DNA from: Parapristionchus giblindavisi
Taxonomy: Eukaryota; Nematoda; Chromadorea; Rhabditida; Diplogasteridae
Reading direction: 5' to 3'
Assembly: GCA_943737045.1 (NCBI GenBank)
Contig: CALSFV010000355.1
Location: forward strand, 1-64,000
Length of the DNA: 64,000 nucleotides
Part shown: positions 46,201-58,100 of the stretch, piece after piece
Numbering within the stretch: the first letter of the stretch is position 1
Layout: each line of letters starts with the position of its first letter
Program-made: the position numbers and the translations under genes
The notes under the pieces: model-generated
What the model saw: only the letters and a program-made list of their open reading frames with translations
Told to the model about the DNA's origin: nothing
The model's database searches: none

Positions 46201-49200
46201 GTGATTTTGTCATTTCAGAGCGTTCACGGAACACTATGCTGACTGGCGGAGTGGCGCAGAGACTGGTCAATCTGCTCGATCGATTGGCTCCCCAGCTCAA
46301 GGTACGGTACAGCTGGCTTTCAAGGGTGTCGGAACATTTTATTGATTGACTGGTTTGGAAAATAATGTCTATTATCAAATCAATTTGATCCATACGTGGT
46401 CGAGATTGTTGCCAGCGACAAGCCAAAGCCAAAAATTCATTCAAAAATGAAATTTTTGAGTCAAAACCTGATTTTAATTTCCAGAATCAAATGATTTGAT
46501 TATTACTACACAGAGAATCTGGAGCAAGCTCGCCGCAAACATGTAACAGTCGCGCAAATTGCGAATAAATTGCTTCGTTGTCTCCTTCACGACGACAGTT
46601 TCAAAGCAACTTACTTGCAACTTGCTTCGTTGTTGCTTTAGAGCTCAGTTTAGGATTAATTGCCGGTTATTTGTTTCATCCTTGCTCTGTTTATAGAGCA
46701 AGGATGAAACAAGTTGCCGGCAAATTATATTTTACTTGTTTTGTGTCGGGCAAGTTTGCGGCAAGGTTTGGGTAAGATTGCGGCGACATTCCCCGTAAGT
46801 TCGACAGATACTTGCGGCAAGCTTGCACCAGATTCTCTGTGTATAGAAAACACGTCTGTACTATTGCGATCGATTAGTTGATTACTGTATGGTGGGAGTA
46901 ATTTATCGATTGATCGATTACGGTATCTCGTTGCAGGACAGCGATCCGCCATCAGAGGCCACCATGCTCATTGTCGGACTGCTCAAGCTATTCGCCAATT
47001 CGAGTGAGTATACTGTATATGGTGGTATACGGTAGTTGTGTGTAGATTATAGATTATCGATTAAAGGACTAGTTCGATGTAGAGAAAAGAAACATAAATT
47101 TTCTCGAAAATTTGATGGGGACAAAAACACGTGTCTTTTGTCTTATTGACTGGGTAGGAGGAGACTGGTCTCATTGTCAGGGGTTCTAATCAATCCATCA
47201 ATCGAATCTCTCAATACTCCTTCCTCATTTATCTCTCGTCGTCTCATTGCCTCGATCTCTGAATCACCTGAGGCATCTCATCTATCTTGTTCTTTTGTGC
47301 AGCAGCACTAACACACAATCGGTATTACAGCATTCTTGTGCTGCTTGAAAGAGATTGTGTCTACGATTAGAATGGGAAATGGCAGTTTATTTTGGGTTTC
47401 GGAGGGTTATGATAGTATTCAGTCAGTTTGATTTACGTGTAACTATTTTAGTTAGCCGCCGAAACATTATAGGCAGATTATTTAATTATTTTATATTATC
47501 TAACATCAAACAATTAACATTATTGTGCTTGCAATCCTATACTTGTGCCTTCTAATTGTTATATTAATTTAGTTCAAGTTTATAGTGTCTATGGGCGCTC
47601 TTACTTCCGATGTATTACATTAATAATTATTAAAACGTAGAAATATAAGATATGCATGCACAGTAATAATACAATATTAGTGATCTCAATGAAAGATGTT
47701 CTTCATGGTGTTTCGGCCGCTACGTCGATATTTATTTATTTATATTCTCACGTATCTTCTCGGTCCTCAGTGAGGACTCCCCACCTGATCTCATTGTTAG
47801 AAGGGGGAGGGTTCGATTGGTCGAGTTGTTGTTGTTGTTGTTCATAGTAGTTGATAGTGGTAGTCTCTTACATCTCCCGACTGATACGAACAAGAGAAAA
47901 GTAGGGCATAGAAAACTCTCTTCGTTTTGCACGCTCTCTCGCATCTTTTTTCGCTTTCTTTTCATATCTTTTGGACGGTACTTTAATTCGTCAAGAGTAG
48001 ACCTAACATTCTGAGAAATTGAAACAGCTTTTACAAGGGAAGTCAGAGTTGTCAGTCCGGGCTTTCGGGATGAGACATATGCCATTCGATAGGTCTCCTA
48101 AAAAGAAGAAGTTTTCTATTGACCATTTTTCCTGGCGACTCCTGGGCGCCGAGATATTTGCATATTCGTCTTTCACTTTTCTCGTGTTGTAAGAACAACC
48201 GGTCTCTTTACTCTTTCGAAGACCAAGGGAAGAGAGGGAGAGGTGGCCGAGTGGGTAGGATCCTTGTCTCAAAATCTTTTGCTCGTGTGTTCAATTCTTT
48301 CAAGATGATTACTTTTTTTGCAATTTTTTCAAAGCATGAAATTAAAATTTTATTAACAACGAAAGAAGAGTAACAATTTTTTGAATATCTACGTACAAAG
48401 ATAACATCTCCCTCTCCCTCTCCCTCTCCCTCTCCCTCTCCCTCTCCCTCTCCCTCTCCCTCTCCATCTCCCTCTCCATCTCCATCTCCCTCTCCCTCTC
48501 CCTCTCCCTCTCCCCCCCCCCCCCCAGAGATTAGATCTTCTATTAAAAACGTGAAAAAAGAATATCGAAAACTTTCTGATATTTCGGAAAGAAGTTAAAA
48601 AAAGTGGCAGAGGGAGAGGGAGAGGGAGAGGGAGAGGGAAAGGGAGAGGGAGAGGGAGAGGGAGAGGGAGAGGGAGATGTTATCTTTGTACGTAGATATT
48701 CAAAAAAATGTTACTCTTCTTTTGTTGTTAATAAAATTTAAATTTCATGCTTTGAAAAATTGCAAAAAAAAGTAATCATCTTGAAAGAATTGAACACACG
48801 AGCAAAAGATTTTGAGACAAGGCTCCTACCCACTCGGCCACCTCTTCCTCTCTTCCCTTGGTCTTCGAAAGAGTAAAGAGACCGGTTGTTCTTCTCTCTT
48901 TCTTTCAAAAGTGAAAGACGAATATGCAAATATCTCGGCGCTCAGGAGTCGCCAGGAAAAATGGTCAATAGAAAACTTCTTCTGTTTAGGAGACCTATCG
49001 AATGGCATATGTCTCATCCCGAAAGCCCGGACTGACAACTCTGACTTCCCTTGTTAGTGACAGTTTAGCGACATCGAATCAACAGGTTGAATGTCCTTCC
49101 CGCACTCGCGTCTTTTCTCCATATCTCTCTCATCTCTCTCATATCACGAGTCCTCATGTTCCTTGATTGTGAGTGAGTGATTGCTCTGCCCCTCGGCCAA

Positions 49201-52200
49201 AAGATCATCGTATTTCTCTCTCCATAAATATGCTATCCCATCAATATTCTCTGACAATGAGAGTCCCTCTGTCACCGAACCTTTGTTCCCACCCTCTGTG
49301 TGTTTGTTGTTTTCACGCGGACTTGAAGACACTTTGATTCCCCTCTATCTCTCATTTTCTCTATCTATCTCTATCTACCTCTTTCTCTCTTTCTATCTCT
49401 CTCCCCCAACTCGCAGAGTAATGCACTGTTACATTTGCCTTACGTGTCTACGCCGTAACCCCCTCCGCCGCCTGTCCTACGCGACGGAGGGGGTTACGGC
49501 GTAGACACGTAAGGCAAATGTAACAGTGCATAAGTCTTCCTCATTGCTGTTGATTTCTAGTCTCGCTGCATTGTGAGAGTGAGATCAGACTCCACTTTGC
49601 ACCGAACACCCTATCCCTCCCTCTACCCTGCTCGGATCTACCATTATTGATTTATCTATTCCGAACGGATCTTTGCGTGAAGTATCGAATTATTGATTTA
49701 TTGGAAATAATAGTAAAGTTGAGTTAAAGAGTAGAACCTCGGGGGTATTGTATTTCTCTTGATCTTTTGGTCCGACCATTTTATACTTGTCACATTGACG
49801 TTGCGGCCAAAACATAATAAGACTTCGCAAAATTCTTAATCTAATTTTGTTTTAACATTTAAAAAAGATAAATGATTATAAAAATGTGCAAAACTGAATT
49901 TGTAATTATCATATTAATTTAATTGTGGCATTCTGACCTATCTATGCTTGTGTACGTCTGTCTGTTGGTACCGCTGTCTCTCTCTCTCTCTCTCTCTCCT
50001 TCTTCTTTGTATCCCTCTATCTCTCTCTGTTCTTTGTCCATCATTCTCTCTCTCAATCACCCTTCTCATCTTTCACTTCCCCGTCCTTTTTACTCTCTCA
50101 CATATCTCCAGGATGTGTTGTTCGTGCGTGAGTTCTTTGTGTTACTGCCCATCACTCCACAGCTTCTCTTCTCTTTCCCAAAATAACACGTAGGCCGAGT
50201 CTCAATAACCTGTCCTCATCGGTGGTAGAAGTACTGTCCTCTCACTTTTATGCCTTTCAGTCGTTTGCTTGTGCACTCATCACGTGTGGTTATGATACAC
50301 TTTTTGAATCATTTTTGAGGATGATCTCATACCTTGGATTCATTCTCTTCTTGGATTTCGTTCCATTTCTACCACCACTACTCGAAGCGGAGCGGTCGTA
50401 TGCTCTCAATCGTGCTGTGTCAAGATTCGGAGAGCTCTATAGAACTGCAGTATGAAACTACGTGCTAAGCTACGCCGAGATCGGAAGCCAGGCTTTGTCC
50501 GTCCGACCTTCCTCCGGCTCTACTATTATGCGGTCGCGGATCGAGGCAAATGGGGTGTGTGAATTGTGTTGATGTATATATGTATTTATGTTTGTGTGTC
50601 ATTCTGCATGATTTAGGAGCACTTTAAAAAGTAGTTGTATCAAATATAGCAATAGGTTGAAAAGTACGTTGAAAACTACGAAGCCCATATATTGGAATTT
50701 TTTTGAATATCTGGCCTCCATTTTTTTCGGGATTTTTTTGTTGAAAATTTGGAAAAGTGTAATGTAGCTATTCGACCTATGAGCACGCCCCGCCCTCCTT
50801 GTGAAGGATCGCTTCGCACTCTTCCTATTTTCTCTCTAGCTATGAACATTGGGGAGTCCTGTCTGATTCAGGTTTCTCCATATACATTTAAAGTTGTCCT
50901 GGAGTGCGTATCCATACCTTCTCGATATCCTCGATGTCTTCAGTGTATATACTACATAGGGCGTTGTCAGGGGTGACTCTCTTCCAGTGGTCTAATCGCA
51001 TTCAAATCTGCTCATATCTTTTTGTTTTTTTTCTTTCTTTTTGTTTTCATTTCTTTCCCTCTTCTACCAAAAGTGGCCGCATGTTGAGATTTTTTTAAAT
51101 ATGGTTGCATTTTGAAAATCAGTATCGTAGCTATTCGATACATCTCTATGGATAGTGTCTAACTTTCGACGGTTCTTCATTCAGTCCCTTCCTTTCACTT
51201 GTTGATTTCCCGTTTCACGAGTACCTTGTAACAGGAAAAATGCGTATCCGAAAGTTCTTCGTAGAATCGCGACAATAATAATGTTCCTCGCCCATTGCAG
51301 AGAAGGGCAAGGAGGAGGTGCTGTCGGCGGGGATGGTGTCGGCTTGCGAGAAGTGCCTCGACTCACTCGAGACTGCGGTCGATCGACGAGGCGACAAGAC
51401 GGCCATACAGCTGCAGGTATGCCGGGGTTAGGCCGGGGTGTTTTTTTTTGCTGTATACATGGACTCCAGGGAGATTCTCTGTTTTTTTCTATGATACTTT
51501 GCAATTCAAATGCACACTCATGTTGGCCGTGATTGACCGCGTAGAAGAACATAATGAATGAAGAATTAAAGGGTTGGGGGTGAGCGATTAGAATTCAAAA
51601 TTGCAAAGTAAAATTGCCTAGGTATGAAAAATTAGTGAAGCTTCAACGCCAGCATTATGACGGGCTGAAACCGATAGAATAAAATACACTTGCGACGCGA
51701 ATCTGCTAGGTTAAGACTATGGATTGTTGTCTTACTAGGCGCTGCTCTCTGGTTTGGCCTTTGTAGCATGTGCAAGTCAAAGGGGGATGAAACTTACGAC
51801 TGAAAACCATTTTTTTTATTCTTAAACTGTAAAACTCAAACACGCAGCCATGATATGACGGTAGCAGGTCGCGAACATAGATCCTATCTATTTGAAGCGG
51901 TATCTACCCTTCTGACTCTGATCTCCAATCCTCTTACTAGTAGTAACGCTGATCACTCTCGGGTCCTCTCCCTCTCTTCCACATGTTTATTAGTGTGTGT
52001 GTCACATTTAGCCAGGGAACAAGAGCCTGCAAATGAGCTGTGTTTTGCTTTACGTGCAGTTAAGAGGGGAGAATTGGATTAATTTGAGTGAGAAGTAGGC
52101 GTGGTCAATCGGAATTTTTAACGATTGTACCAAATTTGGTGGAGATTACGGTAGTGTATTTCTTTTCCTTTCCTCTTCTCCGCTTTTTTATACTAACGAT

Positions 52201-55084
52201 ACTGTATCTTGCATACTGTTAATGATGTATTTTGCATACTGTGGGTACTGTATCTTGCATACTGTAAATACCATATTTTTCATACTGTATATTGTCCGCA
52301 AATGTGGCTAGCCACTGTAAGGTTGATTGATTGGTGAGGACATGTCCTATCGACAATCCATTGAGTCTCTTCTGTTCTGTTTTGCTCAAAGACAATAACA
52401 TGGGGCTATTTTGGGCTCCTCTGCGTGCGCTATTACAAAATACTACTACTTAGGTCTTTCGGAAATAACAACTCATTGTGGAGTGCTGGCCCTAGTATAC
52501 ATAAGACATACTAACAAGGCCAGAAGTGTCCTCTGTCTTTCTCCAACCCCCTCACTCAAATTGCTGCTTGGATATGTAGTATTGCTCCATTATCGTAATA
52601 CAATACAATATGATATAAATCAGGGGAAATACGATAGTTGGGGGCGGGGATGGTGGGTGAGCCGCCTCATGACTTTGAATATGATAGCCCCATCGCATTC
52701 ACTCTTCCATCCGATCGAACTTTACTTATAAATTTTTACTCTTCGAATGAGCGTATGTGCCACATGCGTGAGAAAGTGTGTGTATGTTGGGAGATGGAAG
52801 AGATAGGATTTGTGAATTGGAAGAATAGGTTGACACCTGAAGGGGATAACTAACGTTCATCTCGACTATGGCACATGATAGACACTCTCTACTGAGGTTC
52901 AATCAAAGGTTGACCATGCGTATGAATTCAACCTTGATGTATGGCGGCATTCCGACGGAAGTTAGACGAGTCTATGAGCGATCTTTGCCCTGAGGGCATG
53001 AACTCGTGAGAGTGATATCTAGCCAAGCGAGGACTTATGGACTAGTTGTTGACGGTGTACTACTTTAGCGGTGTCCTTACAAGGGAAGTATGGTGCGCCG
53101 GTCCCGGACTTCGGAATGGAACATATACCATTCGATAGGTCTCCCAAATAGAAGACTCCCATGTTAAGGATTTTGGCAACGTACCCCTGGGGGCCGAGTA
53201 ATTTACATATTTCTGACTGTCTTTTTTTCGCCCTACAATAAGATCCAGTCTCTGTGAGATCAAGAGCAAGCAGTGGTGGCCGGATGGATAAGAGGATTGT
53301 CTATATATCTTTTGCTCGCAAGTTCGATTCCCATACAAGTTCAACTTCTTTTGCTATTTTTCTATTTATGAATTTCTTACAAAAATCATTTAAAAATCAA
53401 TCAAAAATATTTTGCGTTAGAATTTGATCATGATAATAAAATTACAATTTATAATGGAATAATGATTATGATTATAATTTATGATAGTTTAAAATGAAAA
53501 TCGAATTCATTATTTTTCAATTGTTGTTTTTTGTAACATTTTCCCGTACGTGGAGTGGACTAGCGGTCGTTAAAGATGGAGGCCTACGAATATGTTCGTA
53601 AATATATTATAAAAGCGATTCATTCTTGATAATAGAGCTCCTAACGCACTGGAAAAGTAAAAGTAAATTTACAATCCGTTATTCAAGGCACAAGTGACCT
53701 TCAAACATACTCCTTCAAATATGTCATCGCTGCTTCAAATATGTCATCCAGCGCTGCATAAATCCTCACAAGGATACTTGTTATACATGAATCTATACCT
53801 AGAACTCATCGAATTGAGATAATTGATTTTTACCGTTGGTCCAAGAAAGATTATCGTAATTACCCTTATTACTGTAAACCGAGCGTTAAGAACGCTATAA
53901 TCAAGAATGAATCGCCTTCATAATGTACTTACGAAAATATTAGCAGGTCTATATCTTTAATGACCGCCAGTCCACTCCGCTTACGGGGAAAATGTTACAA
54001 AAAACAACAATTGAAAATAATGGATTCGATTTTTATTTTAAACTATCATAAATTAAAATCATATCATTATAAGAGAGGAATCGCCAGAGGTTCGACCACC
54101 CCCCGGACATAGAAAATTCGACCCCCTGAAAAATTCAGATTAAGTACTTTGAACGATGCTCTATCGAACTGCGCTTTCCGAATTTGCATATCTGCTCTCA
54201 TTTTCGAATAGCCGTAGGTCAAAGTTGGCAGGTACGGTTTTTTTGGCTCGAGTGTGCGTCAGAAAAATGATCATAACTCCGTTCAAAATAATGATAGACA
54301 CTTTTTCAAAAAAAGAATCGAAAGAGGAGATCTTGCGCAACATTTTCCATTTGATGACGTCATTTTTCGACCATGCGCCGGTGCTGGGCGGTCGGTTTTA
54401 TGAAAAAGTGACGTAACTTTCCTAATCGGAAAAAGTGCACTTTTCTTCTATGCGCGTTTTGTTGCACCCATATGTGTCTAAAAATGACCCAAGTTTCAGA
54501 GGATTTCCGAATTGGAAAAAAAAAAAGCGTTGATTTTAGTGACGCGACCTCGGCTTATTCCTTTATTTAGTGACGCGACCTCGGCTTATTCCATTATCAA
54601 GAAACAGCAAAGGAGCTAAAATGACTCAAAAACATCCGAAAAAACATTACGAGCTCAAAATACCCATATATGACAGTTATTTGAAACACAAAATCACCAA
54701 GTTCCGAAAAATTTGAAAAAAACCGTATTTTGCTTTTCCCCGTGGAAAAAACGTTTCAGTAATGTTAATTAATCTTTGTAATATTTCTTATAATGTTTTT
54801 GAACATTTATGTTTTTGGAAGTGAAGGCCTACCTGCTCTTAGAGCCGAGATATCCGCCATCGAAATTACACGCGCGCGCCCCAACTCCGCGCGACCGCTC
54901 ATCATCTGCTCTCTCACTCCCACACGCTCTTTCGTGAACAGACAGGGAGAGAAAAAAAGGAGAAGGGAGACTAACATCTGACAACTACACGAAATGGAGA
55001 TGTTAGAAAACTCTGAGCGAACAGAGTTGCATTTGAACAACAAAGAACGAGTGAGCCCCCCCCCCCCCCCAAACCTTCCTCGCG

Positions 55085-55152
<68 letters not shown>

Positions 55153-58100
55153 AAGGAATGATGAAGTAAAATGTCAAAACTAATGTTAGATAAGATACAT
55201 TTATTAGAGAAATCAGTCATAATTGAAAACAATTTACATTGAAATAACATATTACAAAGAGAAATGGACGACAAATTGGCGAACAACGGATGACAATCAA
55301 ATGGATAGTGCTAGTTACGACGTCCACGTTTTTTGTTCGGCTCTTCCTGTTCGGTGTCGCTCTCTTCACTCTCATCATCACAGAATATCTCGTTCTTGTG
55401 TCTCAGAATGAGATGTTGCAATGCATCTTCATCGTCAGACTCCTCAACATCATCCTCACTTTCTTCATCCGTCGAATCATGGCGAGGAATGTGTGCGGGC
55501 TTCTTCTTCTCATTTTCTTTCTTCAGTAAACCATTGATAAGGGATTTGATCTGAGTGATGGACAATCTATTCCTCGGAGATATCTTCATTGATCCATCTG
55601 CTCTTTTTGCATTCTTCATGAATTTTTCCGCTTCGTGCGGATTTGCCTTCTCTCCCTTCTCTCGTTTCTCTTTGAAGAACTGGCGAATTAATTCGCGTGC
55701 ATGCTTGTCGTGCGTATTTCTCTTCTTCGTTTCACGGAGTGCCCATCCCGGGTCGAGGTCAGAAGGTCCATCATGTATCGAACTAGCGACAGCACTGTCA
55801 AGAGAAGCTGTCCACATGTTGATTCCGACAGAACGAGATGCTTGCGCAGTTACATAGTCGTGAATGGTCAACCTTTCGGGCTGATATTCGTGTTTCCCAG
55901 TGAAGATTTGCTGTTCAAGTTGACCGAATTTACGAAACTCTTTTTTTCTCTCCCTGTCTGTTCACGAAAGAGCGTGTGGGAGTGAGAGAGCAGATGATGA
56001 GCGGTCGCGCGGAGTTGGGGCGCGCGCGTGTAATTTCGATGGCGGATATCTCGGCTCTAAGAGCAGGTAGGCCTTCACTTCCAAAAACATAAATGTTCAA
56101 AAACATTATAAGAAATATTACAAAGATTAATTAACATTACTGAAACGTTTTTTCCACGGGGAAAAGCAAAATACGGTTTTTTTCAAATTTTTCGGAACTT
56201 GGTGATTTTGTGTTTCAAATAACTGTCATATATGGGTATTTTGAGCTCGTAATGTTTTTTCGGATGTTTTTGAGTCATTTTAGCTCCTTTGCTGTTTCTT
56301 GATAATGGAATAAGCCGAGGTCGCGTCACTAAATAAAGGAATAAGCCGAGGTCGCGTCACTAAAATCAACGCTTTTTTTTTTCCAATTCGGAAATCCTCT
56401 GAAACTTGGGTCATTTTTAGACACATATGGGTGCAACAAAACGCGCATAGAAGAAAAGTGCACTTTTTCCGATTAGGAAAGTTACGTCGCTTTTTCATAA
56501 AACCGACCGCCCAGCACCGGCGCATGGTCGAAAAATGACGTCATCAAATGGAAAATGTTGCGCAAGATCTCCTCTTTCGATTCTTTTTTTGAAAAAGTGT
56601 CTATCATTATTTTGAACGGAGTTATGATCATTTTTCTGACGCACACTCGAGCCAAAAAAACCGTACCTGCCAACTTTGACCTACCGCTATTCGAAAATGA
56701 GAGCAGATATGCAAATTCGGAAAGCGCAGTTCGATAGAGCATCGTTCAAAGTACTTAATCTGAATTTTTCAGGGGGTCGAATTTTCTATGTCCGCGGACC
56801 CTCCGAAACGGTCGATTTTCTCGCGATTCGTCTCATAATAATTATAACTATAATTATCAGGTTGGTTAGAAAGTCCGGTACATTTTGAGGGTGTTTTTGC
56901 TGCGCTATCGCTGTTCCTGTAAACATCTGATCTAATTCCCCATAGGTGGGTTAGAGAATGTGAACATCTCTTATTCTTTTTCACTAGGCCCACAAGTCAA
57001 CAGTATTGTCCACGAGCAATGGCGGTTGTTTTACTTCCGTCAGTTTTTCACTTTGGTCATGACCTCATATTCCCGTAATTCTCAAAGCTAAAAGAGAAGG
57101 CTGGGGAAAACCAAATCAACACCGTGTACGGCGAGAAGACCATCGTCCATCACATGCTGAGCAAATGGTACCAATTGTTCAAGAAGAAGGAGTGCGACCT
57201 CGAAGACCAGACGAGGTCGGGTCGTCCCCTTTATCTATATATGGATCTTTTGCGGAGAACGTTGGAGAAGAGCCTATACCAGACCACCCGCGATATGAAG
57301 CAGGTACTTGGGGCCTCCATGCTACTATTGTCCTCGAATTGGAATCAGTCGGGAAGACTAAAAAGTTTAGAAGAAGGCTACCCCAAACTCTGACCGATTT
57401 CGACCGTCAGAGGAGGGTCGACATGTCGTTGAAACCCCTCACCTCCCATCGCCGGTTTGAATGACTCGATCAAATCATGACTGGCGATGAGAAGTGGGTG
57501 ATGTATTCTAACGTTGAACCCAATGGCGGGAAGCTCAGTTCCGGCGTAGCCCCAGACCCCGTCCTTCATGCAGAAATTGATGGCAAAAAACAGGTGTGGT
57601 GATTGTGGTGGTCTGTCCGTGGCATTGAGTATTGGGAGCTGCTCAAGCCTGGTAGCACCATAGACACCGATGTCTACATTCATCAACTACGTAGCCTGAA
57701 ATTCCATTTCGATGCCGCCTGGGGAAGTACAGCACAAATATCATTTCTGCATGACAACGCCAGATCAGACTCCGCGAAAAAGAGCAAGAACGAGCTATCG
57801 TTGTATGGCTGGTCCTTCCTACGCCACCCACCCTACAGCATGGACCTTGCTCCTTATGATTACCACCTATTCTCCGACCTTCAACGCTATCTCGATGAGC
57901 ACGACTTCCAGAACGAGATCGACCTCAATCGCGGTATCGCCCACTAGTTTGGCTCTAAGTCCTCGGAGTGGTAGGCAAGTGGGGCCCTGGCCCTGCAGGG
58001 GAGATCGACGAAGGTCATCGCTGTTGATGGCCAATATCGATGATCATTCGCTTGTCTATTACTGAGATACACGATAAACAAGTTTGACCAAAAAAAGTAC

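Larger units (their letters stand above)
48033..49054. mobile_element. 1.0 kb foldback of the ACAAGGGAAGT family with (CCCTCT)n/(GGGAGA)n near the centre
   Basis: Arms 48033-48410 and about 48680-49054 are inverted copies. Both ends read ACAAGGGAAGTCAGAGTTGT. Each arm has GGGCTTTCGGGATGAGACAT, CCATTCGATAGGTCTCCT and, 208-210 bp in, a tRNA-like sequence pointing inward. The spacer is a hexamer microsatellite in opposite senses around a short AT-rich segment (48530-48605). It lies in intron 8 of the carboxypeptidase gene. Confidence 0.85.
47004..51300 (+). other. Intron 8 of the carboxypeptidase gene
   Basis: 4.3 kb intron. Besides the foldback at 48033-49054 and the hairpin at 49421-49531 it has pyrimidine-rich stretches (49340-49410, 49975-50110). 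The remainder (50160-51300) shows no gene. Confidence 0.6.
54070..56845. mobile_element. 2.8 kb foldback with ~0.9 kb arms carrying a captured minus-strand ORF
   Basis: Arms 54070-55010 and about 55960-56845 are near-identical inverted copies. Markers are CGGACATAGAAAATTCGACC at the outer end and CCGAGATATCCGCCATCGAA further in. The unique centre holds a poly-C run with a (CT)n tract (55054-55150) and the captured ORF (55311-55950). A 29-bp tandem duplication (GACGCGACCTCGGCTTATTC unit) occurs in both arms (54536-54594; 56305-56363). Confidence 0.85.

Noticed and set aside
50222..50455. 77-codon ORF with hydrophobic stretch
   Set aside because: Inside intron 8, with no splice-compatible neighbours and no recognised domain.
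54807..55286. 159-codon minus-strand ORF
   Set aside because: It crosses the (CT)n tract and the foldback arm; an R/E repeat in the middle and no conserved motif.
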